Origin: Thermoanaerobaculia bacterium
GTDB lineage: Bacteria; Acidobacteriota; Thermoanaerobaculia; Gp7-AA8
DNA: 37,310 nt
Direction of reading: 5' to 3'
Assembly: GCA_017883205.1 (NCBI GenBank)
Contig: JADGNZ010000058.1
Coordinates: 1 to 37,310 of the forward strand
The notes under the pieces were generated by a model. It worked only from the letters and a program-made list of their open reading frames with translations. It was not told the origin of the DNA and searched no databases. Every line of letters starts with the position of its first letter. Positions within the stretch are counted from its first letter, which is position 1. A program made the position numbers and the translations under genes. This document shows, piece after piece, positions 1 to 8,569 of this stretch.

Positions 1-80
1 GTTACCTGACGGCACCCGATCCGGAGACGTTCGTGCCCTACTGGCTTCTTCCTCCCCTTGTTGACGACTACGACACCTGA
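1..80 (+). CDS. C-terminal end of an unknown protein (5' partial)
   Basis: One frame, from base 3, is open from the window edge to TGA at 78-80. It encodes 25 residues ending LVDDYDT, rich in proline and aromatic residues. Too little remains to assign a family. The next start codon on the same strand is 53 bases on, so the two could share a transcript. The reading is supported only by the open frame and plausible codon use. Confidence 0.4.
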   Translation, partial: YLTAPDPETFVPYWLLPPLVDDYDT

Positions 81-133
81 GCAGCTATTGGGTTGGTTGA
101 GCGGCCGAATTTCTGCGAGAGAATTTGTAACAC

Positions 134-604
134 ATGACACTCCGACGCTACGAAGTTGAGGCGTGGGTTCTGCGGATCGTCGAGGACGTTCTCGCTCGTC
201 GACTATCTGAGGATCACGTTGTCGAGTTGAAGACCGACTGGCCGGGTGATTGGCCGAAGGCAGCGCGTCGAATCGCAGCGCACGCGAACAGTGCTCGTCA
301 GCAGCCCATTCTCTGGATCATCGGGCTAGACGAAAAGGCACGCGCACACCGTTGGTCTGTCGCGGCCTTTGGATTCCAAAGGATGAGTTCCGCGGGCAGT
401 AGTCGGAAGCGAAGTCGACTTCCGCCACCACATTCTCAGGATGCGGTGGAGCGAAACGAGGTCAAAGGGGTCAGATCCGAAGTTGGAAGTGACGGAAGAT
501 TGCTTTTCTCTCTTGCCCAATACCACCCTCTGTCACTTCCAACTTCGGACCTGACCCCTTTCGCCCGTGCGGAGAAGCGAGCTTATTGGGAGGAGTTACT
601 CTAA
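134..604 (+). pseudogene. truncated AlbA_2 (Schlafen-like) domain gene
   Basis: Residues 1-66 look like the start of an AlbA_2/divergent AAA-4 type protein: an amphipathic N-terminal helix, then VELKTDWP, KAARRIAAHAN and ILWIIGLDEK, a typical order for this nucleic-acid-binding fold. After about residue 70 the frame turns into low-complexity Arg/Ser/Pro sequence and runs through both arms of a 30-bp inverted repeat (464-561) before stopping. Intact family members are usually several hundred residues long, so this looks like a gene cut short by a rearrangement or by insertion of the palindromic element. The domain call is from remembered family patterns; that the product is inactive is inference. 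Confidence 0.5.
464..561. repeat. 30-bp inverted repeat with 38-nt spacer (GGGGTC-type element)
   Basis: The left arm (464-493) begins AAAGGGGTCAGATCCGAAG. The right arm (532-561) is its reverse complement except for one position. The outer ends carry AAGGGGTC/GACCCCTT, the same core as the short palindrome at 24863-24883. The element lies inside the 3' part of the broken AlbA_2 frame. Size and structure fit a non-autonomous palindromic element of the REP or MITE kind; no transposase gene is nearby. Confidence 0.85.
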
Positions 605-677
605 CCCGAAGGGACTGAAGTCGAGGATGCAACTCGATCGGGAGGTATCGCATAGGCAGAAAGGGCCAACGTGATCT

Positions 678-1229
678 ATGGGGACGCTATCGCTTTTTGG
701 CGACGATCGTGAGGTCATTCTCGCTGAAATTGCCGAGGATTTCGGATCGCCTCGGTTGAGTGTTGAACTCATACCGATGCAGGCATGGGGCAGTAACTTG
801 TGGACCCGCCTCTGGCCGCGAGACTGGAACCGCCTGCGAAAGAGAACATCTGAATCCGCTGGCCGTCGATGCGAGATATGTAGCGGCGTTGGTAAGAGTT
901 GGCCCGTTGCGTGCCACGAGCGATGGGAGTTTGAGGAATGGAGCTGCACTCAGTACCTCATCGGACTGATTGCGCTGTGTCCCGCCTGCCATGATGTGAA
1001 ACACATCGGGCGCGCGATCGCCGGTGGACGGAGAGCCGAGGCAATTGCACACCTTCGCGCGATCAACCGCTGGTCGCGAAAACGAGCCGAGAGGTACTTG
1101 GATTTGGCCTTCGCAGTCGATGATCTTCGCAATCTCGAAGAACGGTGGTACGTCGACTTGTGGTCATGGCTGAAGCAGTTCAACATACAGCCACGTCCGT
1201 TTCAGCCAAAGGCCAGCATACAGATATGA
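678..1229 (+). CDS. HNH-endonuclease-like zinc protein
   Basis: 183 residues. The core has two CxxC-type pairs and a histidine set: C65-x-x-C68, then C79-H80-E81, then C101-P-A-C104-H105 and H109. This matches the zinc ribbon and beta-beta-alpha core of HNH-type proteins, with H80 as candidate catalytic base and the four Cys as structural zinc ligands. The C-terminal helical part (about 112-175) is rich in Arg and Trp and could bind DNA. The ATG at 678 has no strong ribosome-binding site. The gene converges on the large minus-strand gene, so the two are not an operon. Whether it cuts DNA is unproven; a non-catalytic zinc-binding role is possible. Confidence 0.65.
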   Translation: MGTLSLFGDDREVILAEIAEDFGSPRLSVELIPMQAWGSNLWTRLWPRDWNRLRKRTSESAGRRCEICSGVGKSWPVACHERWEFEEWSCTQYLIGLIALCPACHDVKHIGRAIAGGRRAEAIAHLRAINRWSRKRAERYLDLAFAVDDLRNLEERWYVDLWSWLKQFNIQPRPFQPKASIQI

Positions 1230-1554
1230 AGGCCACAGGGAACCGGATTGCGTGGTACGCAGGTGTTCAGCGCGCCTGGCGGCGGACCTCCCCGGAGGAC
1301 TGACACGTGACTCGATGCCCGCGCTTCGAGGAGATCAAGGAACTCTCGCCGACAGGCCACAACATTGCTTGCCCCCGTCGACTTGTGCCTCGGAAGTCTT
1401 GATGACGTCGCGCCGATCATAAAGCCCTGACGGCGTAGTGTGGAGTCGTCAACTCAGTTCAGCACCTCCGCATCTCAAGCGGCCGTTTTTCGCATCGACT
1501 TCAACTGTCGTGATTTTAAGCCGGTGCGCGCGGGCGGGCAACGTGGCCGATGGT
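1230..1554. other. intergenic stretch between convergent genes
   Basis: No supported gene, hairpin or repeat was seen here. The open frames in it are short, with poor codon character and no ribosome-binding site. Confidence 0.5.
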
Positions 1555-4500
1555 CTACGCGAGATCCTTGAAATCTGTCATCCCGCGCGCGGCAACGATG
1601 TTTGCGATACGGCGCGCTTCCCTGCGAATGTTAGCATCATCGCTAGCACTACCCTGCGTCACCAATCGCCGGAGTCCCTGACGTGCCGCATTGAGCTGCA
1701 TATAGTCCGTCTCAGCTTCTGTGATGGCACGCGTTGCAACCATGAGGCGCGCCGCGTTGTTTGGCCATAGGTTGGCTAAGTCATCGTTGACGAGCATCAT
1801 GTAACCGGAGAACCTGACGCCCCGCTCGCCGACACGTGCGAGCTGGTCGAGCGCCCATCCAATCGGAAACGCTCCTGACTGGAACCAGGAGTCGAACGCT
1901 CTGAGTTCGCTGGCGCTTTCGCATTGCTCGACTCGCCACTCCCAAAGCGCCATGAGCCTTGTGATGATCGAACCGTCCGTTGGAGGATTCGCGCGGATAA
2001 GGGCGGCTGCTGACCATAGTGCGTGATACCGAAGCGCGTCTGAAGCCCTTTCGAAGAAGCGCTGAATCAAGCTGTCATGTTCAAGGCTCACGTCTCCATG
2101 AGAGTAGACAAGGACCAGAACTTGTCCGAGCGATTTGTCTACCAGCGAGGGCTCGGCTCTCGAGTCGAGAGCCGCAACGGCAAGCTCATATTTCGACCGA
2201 AGAAGGGCCACTGATTCAGTAGTGATGCCATTGTGCAGATATCCCGCCCACGCGGCAGTCGCTAGCTCAGCCGAGCCATCGAAGAGTCTTCGCACGTGAC
2301 TGCGAGACCATTCGGAATCAAGCCGCAACAGGTGAACGAAGACATTCCCGATCATGAAGTGCACGCCGAGCGACGTCTCCCGATAAAGAAGCTCGTCAAT
2401 CGTTCGGATGACGGTGTGCCTCGCCGTTTCGGAGTTGGCCCATTCGGCGAAGATCAGCAAAACGCGGATCAACCGCCCCCGAACTGTCCCGAAAGCGTTC
2501 GAGAACCATCGCTCGACGTCGCCCGGATGGTCTCGCTCGTCCTCCGGTGACGGATTCGGATCGCGCGACAGCTCTTGGAGAAAGTCGCCGATCTGCTTTG
2601 CCCCTTCGGTCGGTAGGGACCGGCTCCGCATCGCGTTTTCGAGGAGGTCCAGCATCGCCAAACGCACCCACAGCCAGCTCTGAGACGTATCTTCGTCGGA
2701 CATGGCGCGGTGATCGTTCACCTGACGGGTTTGGCCGATGACCCACAAGAGGAGGTCCGTCAATTCATTCCACCGAAAGGTGGCGCCGCGCTGGGCGGCG
2801 TCGGCAAGCCCGCCCACAATGGCCCGTACATATACCGGCGGCAATTCACGGAACTTGCGCGCAACGTCGGCGTATTCGTCCGGACGCATCGCCACAATCG
2901 TTCGAAGGTCTTCAGCGAGTGCGCCGGGGCTATCTGTTGTCATCGCCTGATAGTCGGTCGGTCGCGGCTGCCACCGTTGCAGAAAAGCGATGATTTCGTC
3001 TATCTCCATGCGGGCGAGCTCATCGCGTGACAGCGGTGTCTGTGGTGCGACCCAACCGGCGCGCGGCGCCTTCATCAAGAGGTCGGGATCAGAGATCGTC
3101 CCGAACTCCGCCGCAAGTCTTCGCGCCACAAGCTGCAGCTCGGCGGGGACTGGCGTCGGCAAGCGACTGATATGGCGGAATTGCCGCCAACGGGTAGCGC
3201 TGCTGTCGGAGGTCGCAGATGCCGCCACGTTCACGATGAACTTAGTAATCGCCGAACGCGCGGCTTCAGGAATCTCTCGCCAATGCTCTGTCAGAATACG
3301 TGACATCTCATGCCAGCAATCATCGCTGTCGAGGAGATCAATTCGCGAAGCGAGTTCTCCCGCCAATTCGGAATCGTCGCCACATGCGACGAGATGCAGC
3401 GCGACGCGGCGCTCTATGTTCCACGAACGTCTCAATAAGTAGCTTGCCACTTCCCGGAGTGTCGATCGGTCGCATTCGACGAGTGCGGTTCCACCGTCTC
3501 GCAGTGCGTCTACGAGTTCGTCTCTGAGATCGCCACGGAGGTTCTGCTCTTGCGCTTCGATGGTCGTCCGCCAGACATAGGAGTAATCGATCGGCGACAC
3601 GAGACCAGGGTGTTTTGCGCTCTGGAACATCTCAAGCGCGTTGCCGACGATCTCGAGAATTGAGGTTCCGCACATTGCCGCAAGTTGCGGTACAGCATCC
3701 TTCAGAATCTGTTCGAGTGCCAGCCGGTCAGTGCAGAGCAGGATTTCATTGCCGCCATCGTCGGAAACAACATCGAAACGTACCAAGACGCGTAACAGGT
3801 CTGTCGCTGCATCGGCCTGTCCAGATTCGGCCAATTCTCTGGCCAGCGCGCTCGCCGCCTCGGCGTGCAAGAACCACGTGAACGAGTGCTTCTCAATCCA
3901 CGTTGTCTCACACTTGGCCGCTTCGCGGCGCAGATCGGGCGGGAGGAGCGACGCCACCTTAGCGATTTCTTCATGGACGCGCGGATTCGCTGATGCGGCA
4001 GCAAGTCTCAGGATGGCCGAGATCGGGGGCGCGAGCGCCCGGTCGTTATCAAGCATCCTTCGGAGATAGTCGCCTTGGGGCCATGCGGGAAACTCGGTCC
4101 GAGCGCCGCGTCGGAATGGCTCCGGCGTGTGTCGCAGCACGTTCGAATCAGCCAACGCAGCGATCCAGTCAGGATTGTCGAGGCGGCGGAAAAAGTAGTC
4201 GTAAATCGCGTCCGTCTGTGGCAGTTCGCTCAGGAACCTCTTCTTTTGCACGGTACCCGAGGACAGGATCTCGTCCATCAAGTGGAGATACTTCCCGAAC
4301 TCATGTTCAAACCTTGCCAGCAGCGCGGCGAAGACATCGATGACAGAGCGAAAGAGGCTTCGTGCTTCATGGTCCAGGCCTCGCGGAAGCTCGAGGTGGA
4401 GTTCTGAAACGTGCGCGCGCACGGCGAGGTTGCTATCTGCTGCGACAGTTGTGATCGATTCCCAGGCCTGCGCAACCGCATCGGATCTGGCTATACCGTA

Positions 4501-5193
4501 TGCGGCAAGGATCGCGTGAACCTCCTGCAGGTGAGTACTCTCCAGCATCTCGTCCGTGTGAGAATCGCGTGGCAGTAGCACGTCGCGAAGACCACTCTCA
4601 GCCTCTCGGAGCGCATGGGCGATGAGATAGCTACGCGTCACCACGAAACTGAAACGATCATCGAGTAAGCGCAGCGCGTCGTGGTAGTACGCCTTGGGAC
4701 CAGGAGCGATGTGGTCCATAAACTTCTGCAAGACCTGTACGTCATGATCTCGAAGCGAAGCCTCGGCGAGAGCCTCTCCAGCACGCTTCATGTGAGCGAT
4801 GAGGTACAGTCCTGCGTCAGGGACTTCTGCGACGTTCAGATCATTGAGAAGAGAGGCAAGTGTCTCGTCGACTTTGGCAGCGGCGGTCCTGAACTTCTCA
4901 TCGATCGGCTCGGGAAACTCAAGCCACCTCCGATGTGCCAATTTGTTCAAGAGCCTTCTCAAGACATCAAGATCGCTGGGGTTCTCCGTCATGGGTGGCG
5001 ACACCGACCCCAGTCGATGTTCGATGCTCGCGCGCACTTCGCGAAGCGCGTGCGCCACGAGCATCCGTGTCGCATCCAAGCGCGCCCCAAGCTGGCGGAG
5101 TGTGCAACTGTCAAGATAGAGGCCAGCCGCAGTTGCACCGATCTTCGCCAGTAGCGCGTCGAATACCTCTCTCTGAACATCATTCTCAAACAT
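1555..5193 (-). CDS. very large alpha-helical protein of unknown function
   Basis: 1,212 residues from the ATG at 5193. The frame stays open to a TTG at 5301, but those extra 36 residues are Arg/Ser rich and look non-coding. The sequence is almost wholly helical, soluble and rich in Leu, Ala, Arg and Asp, with short HEAT/ARM-like helix pairs along its length, for example around the GVHFMIGNVFVHLLRLD segment in the last third. No signal peptide, membrane helix, Walker A motif (no GxxxxGK[ST]), nuclease or protease motif is visible. The C-terminal style recalls the helical sensor regions of large STAND-type defence proteins, but without an NTPase domain this is only a suggestion. It lies in an accessory segment beside an HNH gene and a broken AlbA_2 gene. 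Confidence 0.75.
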   Translation of the reverse strand: MFENDVQREVFDALLAKIGATAAGLYLDSCTLRQLGARLDATRMLVAHALREVRASIEHRLGSVSPPMTENPSDLDVLRRLLNKLAHRRWLEFPEPIDEKFRTAAAKVDETLASLLNDLNVAEVPDAGLYLIAHMKRAGEALAEASLRDHDVQVLQKFMDHIAPGPKAYYHDALRLLDDRFSFVVTRSYLIAHALREAESGLRDVLLPRDSHTDEMLESTHLQEVHAILAAYGIARSDAVAQAWESITTVAADSNLAVRAHVSELHLELPRGLDHEARSLFRSVIDVFAALLARFEHEFGKYLHLMDEILSSGTVQKKRFLSELPQTDAIYDYFFRRLDNPDWIAALADSNVLRHTPEPFRRGARTEFPAWPQGDYLRRMLDNDRALAPPISAILRLAAASANPRVHEEIAKVASLLPPDLRREAAKCETTWIEKHSFTWFLHAEAASALARELAESGQADAATDLLRVLVRFDVVSDDGGNEILLCTDRLALEQILKDAVPQLAAMCGTSILEIVGNALEMFQSAKHPGLVSPIDYSYVWRTTIEAQEQNLRGDLRDELVDALRDGGTALVECDRSTLREVASYLLRRSWNIERRVALHLVACGDDSELAGELASRIDLLDSDDCWHEMSRILTEHWREIPEAARSAITKFIVNVAASATSDSSATRWRQFRHISRLPTPVPAELQLVARRLAAEFGTISDPDLLMKAPRAGWVAPQTPLSRDELARMEIDEIIAFLQRWQPRPTDYQAMTTDSPGALAEDLRTIVAMRPDEYADVARKFRELPPVYVRAIVGGLADAAQRGATFRWNELTDLLLWVIGQTRQVNDHRAMSDEDTSQSWLWVRLAMLDLLENAMRSRSLPTEGAKQIGDFLQELSRDPNPSPEDERDHPGDVERWFSNAFGTVRGRLIRVLLIFAEWANSETARHTVIRTIDELLYRETSLGVHFMIGNVFVHLLRLDSEWSRSHVRRLFDGSAELATAAWAGYLHNGITTESVALLRSKYELAVAALDSRAEPSLVDKSLGQVLVLVYSHGDVSLEHDSLIQRFFERASDALRYHALWSAAALIRANPPTDGSIITRLMALWEWRVEQCESASELRAFDSWFQSGAFPIGWALDQLARVGERGVRFSGYMMLVNDDLANLWPNNAARLMVATRAITEAETDYMQLNAARQGLRRLVTQGSASDDANIRREARRIANIVAARGMTDFKDLA

Positions 5194-5293
5194 GGCGAAT
5201 ACAAGACCTTCGGAGGTGGAGGCATTCCGGCGTTCCCCAATAGCGGAGATTCCGGCGAAGGGTTGAGAGCGCCGTACTCGCGTGATCGCGTCG

Positions 5294-5410
5294 ATGATCA
5301 ACGAGGCCTGTCAGCCCATCCGCGGCGCTCGGACAGCGATCAACGAGGCCGGCGCGGCCGGTGCCGGCGTCTACGCGGCGAAGTGGCAGTACACGGCAGC
5401 TTCAGATTGA
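5294..5410 (+). pseudogene. possible remnant of a DUF4398-like coding segment
   Basis: A 38-codon frame (ATG 5294, TGA 5408-5410) contains GARTAINEAGAAGAGVYAAK. The A-x-x-AI-x-x-A-x-x-x-GA-x-x-YA rhythm resembles the helical DUF4398 family of envelope proteins. No ribosome-binding site and no signal peptide precede it, so if real it is a decayed fragment. The match is short and could be chance. Confidence 0.15.
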
Positions 5411-5762
5411 GATCTTCACTCTCACCGCGATCACGCGTAGCACGAGGAAGGTTGATAGTCGCATTGGCGTCCCCAACGGTTCCGAGTTGGAACCGCGTGG
5501 TTGCATGGTTGCGCGAGGTGGATTCCTTCCGGCTGATCGCGGCGTGAGGCTGGTAACCGGGCACGGCGCTCCCTCGGATTGAAACTCCCTCGCGGATATG
5601 GAGCTCAGGCAGCCAGCCAGTGATTCTGCGCTCTCGTCAGCCGTGGAAAACATGGAGGTGTTTCGAATCCCGGGCGACGCACTTCGGGGGGTGACGCGCG
5701 TCATCCCTTCGAGTGGTACGCCGCCGTAGACTCCATGGTTTGCGTCACCGGAGAGGTCCCTG
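5411..5762. other. intergenic stretch upstream of the propeller gene
   Basis: Apart from repeat copy A and the ribosome-binding site just before 5763, nothing else is recognisable. Frames across 5557-5750 are short and conflict between strands. Confidence 0.5.
5466..5556 (+). repeat. 91-bp direct repeat, copy A
   Basis: Starts GGCGTCCCCAACGGTTCCG and ends GTGAGGCTGGTAA. A same-length copy in the same orientation is at 8388-8478, with 8 differences by my count. Both copies sit a few hundred bases or less upstream of a plus-strand gene. No indels separate the copies. Confidence 0.9.
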
Positions 5763-6401
5763 ATGAATCGTCAACACAAACAACACAAACAGAGAGTCGT
5801 TGTGTGCGTGATCGTTGTTGCCTTCCTCGGTCTGGCGGCTTCCGAGGCGACGGCGCAACTGTACTTCGGCAACGAAAGTTCGCCGGGTGTCATCCAGGAG
5901 TACAGCCTTCCCATCAGCGCGAGCTCGACGCCAAATTTCTCGATAGCCTCGAACAACGTCTCCGCGCTTGGCATCGACGCAAAGGGGAATCTCGCCGCCG
6001 GTGCGTTTGGTGGCGCGCTCACGTTCTTTCCCGCGCCGCTATCCGGCTCGAGCACGCCATCCGCAACGTTCAACAACGGCACAACGGGCGTGGCACAGAT
6101 CGCATTCACAGCGGCGGGCGACTTTTTCACGTCAGCGTTCGGCAACAAAGTCAACCTGTTCACTCATCCGTTCAGCAACGCCAGTACGCCGTCGATGTCG
6201 ATCACGAATGCCAACATCATGTCCGCCCAGGGTGTGGCCGTCGACGCCGCGCAGAACCTGTACATCTCCAACAACGGAGGATCTGGCTCGAACACGTACG
6301 GCAACGTCATCGTTTATACGCCACCGTACACAGGTTTGCCGATCGTCACGGGGCCCGCGACCGGGTGGGCCCTCGCTTTCTGCATGAGGGCGAGGGCCTA
6401 G
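5763..6401 (+). CDS. secreted NHL/SMP-30-like propeller protein, C-terminally shortened
   Basis: 212 residues. The ATG is preceded by GGAGAGG with a 6-base spacer. Residues 1-32 are a signal peptide: a basic start, a hydrophobic core VVVCVIVVAFLGLAA and cleavage near TAQ. The rest is made of short blade-like units around phrases such as LGIDAKGNLAAGAFGG and VAVDAAQNLYISNNGG, typical of NHL-like beta-propellers that are exported. Full propellers usually need 300 or more residues. Here the frame leaves blade-like sequence after LPIVTGP and ends in ATGWALAFCMRARA, encoded by a GC-rich hairpin (6368-6398). The last part is therefore probably not native and the protein looks truncated. Confidence 0.6.
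   Translation: MNRQHKQHKQRVVVCVIVVAFLGLAASEATAQLYFGNESSPGVIQEYSLPISASSTPNFSIASNNVSALGIDAKGNLAAGAFGGALTFFPAPLSGSSTPSATFNNGTTGVAQIAFTAAGDFFTSAFGNKVNLFTHPFSNASTPSMSITNANIMSAQGVAVDAAQNLYISNNGGSGSNTYGNVIVYTPPYTGLPIVTGPATGWALAFCMRARA
6368..6398. repeat. GC-rich hairpin at the 3' end of the propeller gene
   Basis: GGCCCTCGC (6368-6376) pairs perfectly with GCGAGGGCC (6390-6398) around a 13-nt loop, directly before the stop codon. No T-run follows. It could act as a weak terminator or be the scar of the event that shortened the gene. Confidence 0.6.
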
Positions 6402-6658
6402 GTTCCCTGTGAGATGCAGCCACGTCGAGGTTTGGCCAACCAATGCTGCGGCGCACCGCCGCTGGGTTCCCAAAACATTTCCAGTTGGAACTTATCTCCC
6501 GATGTCGAGGCGAGTCTGCTCTCTCTTAAGTGAGTCGACGCCCAACTTAGCCTAACGATCAGCCGCGCGAAAGTCTCCTGCCCGAATCCGTCGGTCCATT
6601 CGTTACGGCCGCTCGACTGGCACGCCTCATGCTGCTCTCTTGGGAAAGGAGAAAGATT

Positions 6659-6739
6659 ATGAATCTCATCCTCTTGATTGTGGTCCTGGTTCTCTTGTTC
6701 GGTGGCGGCGGCTTTTACTGGAGAAGCAGACACCGGTAG
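6659..6739 (+). CDS. 26-residue single-pass membrane peptide
   Basis: ATG 6659, TAG 6737-6739. AAGGAG at 6646-6651 lies 7 bases upstream, an excellent ribosome-binding site for so short a frame. The peptide is a hydrophobic helix (LILLIVVLVLLFGGGG) followed by an aromatic/basic tail FYWRSRHR. This layout (Leu/Ile/Val helix, glycine run, short basic tail) recurs in tiny bacterial membrane proteins of unknown role, some annotated in the DUF3309 group. It stands alone between 6.4 and 6.96 kb. The coding call rests on the start signal and composition; the function is unknown. Confidence 0.65.
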   Translation: MNLILLIVVLVLLFGGGGFYWRSRHR

Positions 6740-6881
6740 CCCGCCGGGAGCTCGGAAGCACTTCGATAGGTTTGACCGAACGCTCTCCGAGGCTTTCCTG
6801 GGTCAACCATTTGAGAAGTTTGTTGCTCCACGGTTTTTTCCCTAGCCGGAACGACCATCGGCCGTCTTACTCACAGGAGAC

Positions 6882-6902
6882 TGAGACTCTGAGTCTCAGA
6901 GA
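6882..6902. repeat. short palindrome upstream of the cytochrome gene
   Basis: TGAGACTC and GAGTCTCA face each other with a single central base within this stretch, giving an 8-bp stem about 55 bases before the cytochrome start. The GAGACTC/GAGTCTC wording overlaps with that of the CACAGAGACTC palindrome at 24127-24206, so it may be a decayed relative; an operator is the alternative. Confidence 0.35.
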
Positions 6903-6956
6903 CCGGGGCGGAGAAGCTGACGTCCATTTTCTGCCATTTACACCAGAAGGAATGGG

Positions 6957-8345
6957 ATGAAGAGACCTGTCACCGTTGCGTACACAACCCTCGCCATCCT
7001 GTTTGCGGGCGGCCTCACGATCATTGCGCAGGAGCCCGAGAAACCGCCAAAGCAGCCTGATGATGCGAAGGCAGACTTCAAAAAGACCTTCGACAAGATG
7101 TCGACGGAGAAAGCGGGGATCATGGCTGCCGCGCGCGCGCACCTCGCCGCGCGCTACGATCTCTCCGACAAGCCAGCAGCCGGCGTCACGATGTCGCGCG
7201 GCAAGACCATCCAGGAAGAGCCCCGCGTCAAGCTCCCGTCCGGCTTGACCTGGCAGCAGCTCGCGTCGATGACTCCGGATGAAATCCGCCGAAAGAACGC
7301 CTGGCCGCTCGGCTTCATGCCGCTGCCGCACCCTAACCACCCGGAAGGGGGAATGCTCTTCCCGCAGTTTCATATCGATGAAGTGAAGCGCCAGACCGGC
7401 CGCGATCTCAACCGCTTCGATCTCGACTTCGACATCCCCGATCGCTTCCTTCCTGAGTTCCCTCCACCGATCTACCTCACCACACGTCCCGATCTCGGAG
7501 ACGTCTCCCAGGGGAAGCTCGTCACCAGCGAGAACTTCTATGAGATATTCAGTGGCATCCTCAATCCGAAGCAGATGGAGGGGCTGCGCCTCCTGGTAAC
7601 GCCGTTTCCACAGCAGCAGTACAACGCCACAGAGGACCGCAGATCGGTACGCCCGAGCCTCGGCGTCACCTGCTTCGATTGCCACGCCAACGGACACACG
7701 AACGGTGCGACGCACCTCGCTGGCGACGCCCGTCCACAGGAGTTCCGCCACCGCATCGAGACGCCGACGTTGCGCGGAGTCAACGTGCAACGTCTCTTCG
7801 GCTCTCAACGCGCGCTGAAAACCGTGGAGGACTTTACCGAGTTCGAGCAGCGCGCGGCCTACTTCGACGGCGATCCAATGCTGGCGACGAAGAAGGGCGT
7901 CAATATCCTGGAGCGCGGTAGCCAGGTCCACGACATGGCGGAGTTCCAGGAGATCCTGGATTTTCCCCCAGCGCCGAAACTCGGTGTCGATGGCAAGCTC
8001 GATCCCGCCAAAGCAACACCAGCGGAGTTGCGCGGCCAGGCGATCTTCTTCGGCAAAGCGCAGTGCTCAAGCTGCCACGCCCCGCCCTACTACACGGACA
8101 ACATGACGCACGATTTGCAGACCGGCCGCTTCTTCGAGCCGCGGATGATCCGCAAACACATGGCGGTGATGGACGGAAAGATCAAGACCTTCCCATTGCG
8201 AGGCATCAAAGACTCGCCCCCGTACTTGCATGACGGACGCCTCCTCACTCTCGACGATACCGTCGAATTCTTCAACCTGATTCTGGGCGTGAAGCTCGCG
8301 GATCAGGAGAAGAAGGACCTGGTGGCATTCATGCGCGCACTCTGA
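6957..8345 (+). CDS. secreted di-heme c-type cytochrome (cytochrome c peroxidase/MauG-like)
   Basis: 462 residues. The signal peptide occupies about 1-24 (VAYTTLAILFAGGLTIIAQ). There are two CxxCH haem c sites: CFDCH at 239-243 and CSSCH at 370-374. The region between and after them (PTLRGVN, FPLRGIKDSPPYLHDGR, TLDDTVEFFN) has the hallmarks of the cytochrome c peroxidase/MauG superfamily, in which one haem passes electrons and the other may be the reaction centre. Close homologues are often named 'cytochrome B6' in databases, which is misleading because this is a soluble periplasmic di-haem protein. ATG 6957 follows GAAGGAATGGG. No partner redox gene adjoins it, so electron donor and substrate are unknown. 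Confidence 0.8.
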   Translation: MKRPVTVAYTTLAILFAGGLTIIAQEPEKPPKQPDDAKADFKKTFDKMSTEKAGIMAAARAHLAARYDLSDKPAAGVTMSRGKTIQEEPRVKLPSGLTWQQLASMTPDEIRRKNAWPLGFMPLPHPNHPEGGMLFPQFHIDEVKRQTGRDLNRFDLDFDIPDRFLPEFPPPIYLTTRPDLGDVSQGKLVTSENFYEIFSGILNPKQMEGLRLLVTPFPQQQYNATEDRRSVRPSLGVTCFDCHANGHTNGATHLAGDARPQEFRHRIETPTLRGVNVQRLFGSQRALKTVEDFTEFEQRAAYFDGDPMLATKKGVNILERGSQVHDMAEFQEILDFPPAPKLGVDGKLDPAKATPAELRGQAIFFGKAQCSSCHAPPYYTDNMTHDLQTGRFFEPRMIRKHMAVMDGKIKTFPLRGIKDSPPYLHDGRLLTLDDTVEFFNLILGVKLADQEKKDLVAFMRAL

Positions 8346-8387
8346 TCGCATGGTGTTACATCAACGAAATGGCACCGATGGCAAGGT

Positions 8388-8478
8388 GGCGTCCCCAACG
8401 GTTGCGAGTTGGAACCGCGTGATGGCGTGGTTTCGGGAGGTGGACTCCTTCCGGCAGATCGCGGCGTGAGGCTGGTAA
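8388..8478 (+). repeat. 91-bp direct repeat, copy B
   Basis: Same orientation and exact length as 5466-5556, with 8 substitutions clustered in the middle. The ends GGCGTCCCCAACGGTT and GATCGCGGCGTGAGGCTGG are identical in both. It begins 43 bases after the cytochrome stop codon and ends 91 bases before the next gene. Confidence 0.9.
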
Positions 8479-8569
8479 TCTGTGTCGCAGAGAGCAGGTG
8501 GAGCCAGAAACCACTATAAAAAACGGGGCGTATTCCGAAAAGCCTACGAGTAGGACATTGGAGAGAATC

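Noticed and set aside
1202-1420. 72-codon frame on the minus strand in the gap after the HNH gene
   Set aside because: There is no ribosome-binding site, it overlaps the HNH 3' end, and no family resemblance could be defended.
1781-2017. Open frame on the minus strand inside the large helical gene
   Set aside because: It overlaps the long gene entirely, is Arg-rich and lacks a start signal; it is an out-of-frame shadow.
8515-8520. TATAAA considered as -10 box for the gene at 8570
   Set aside because: No -35-like hexamer occurs at 16-18 bases and the spot follows directly on the repeat, so the evidence is too thin for a feature.
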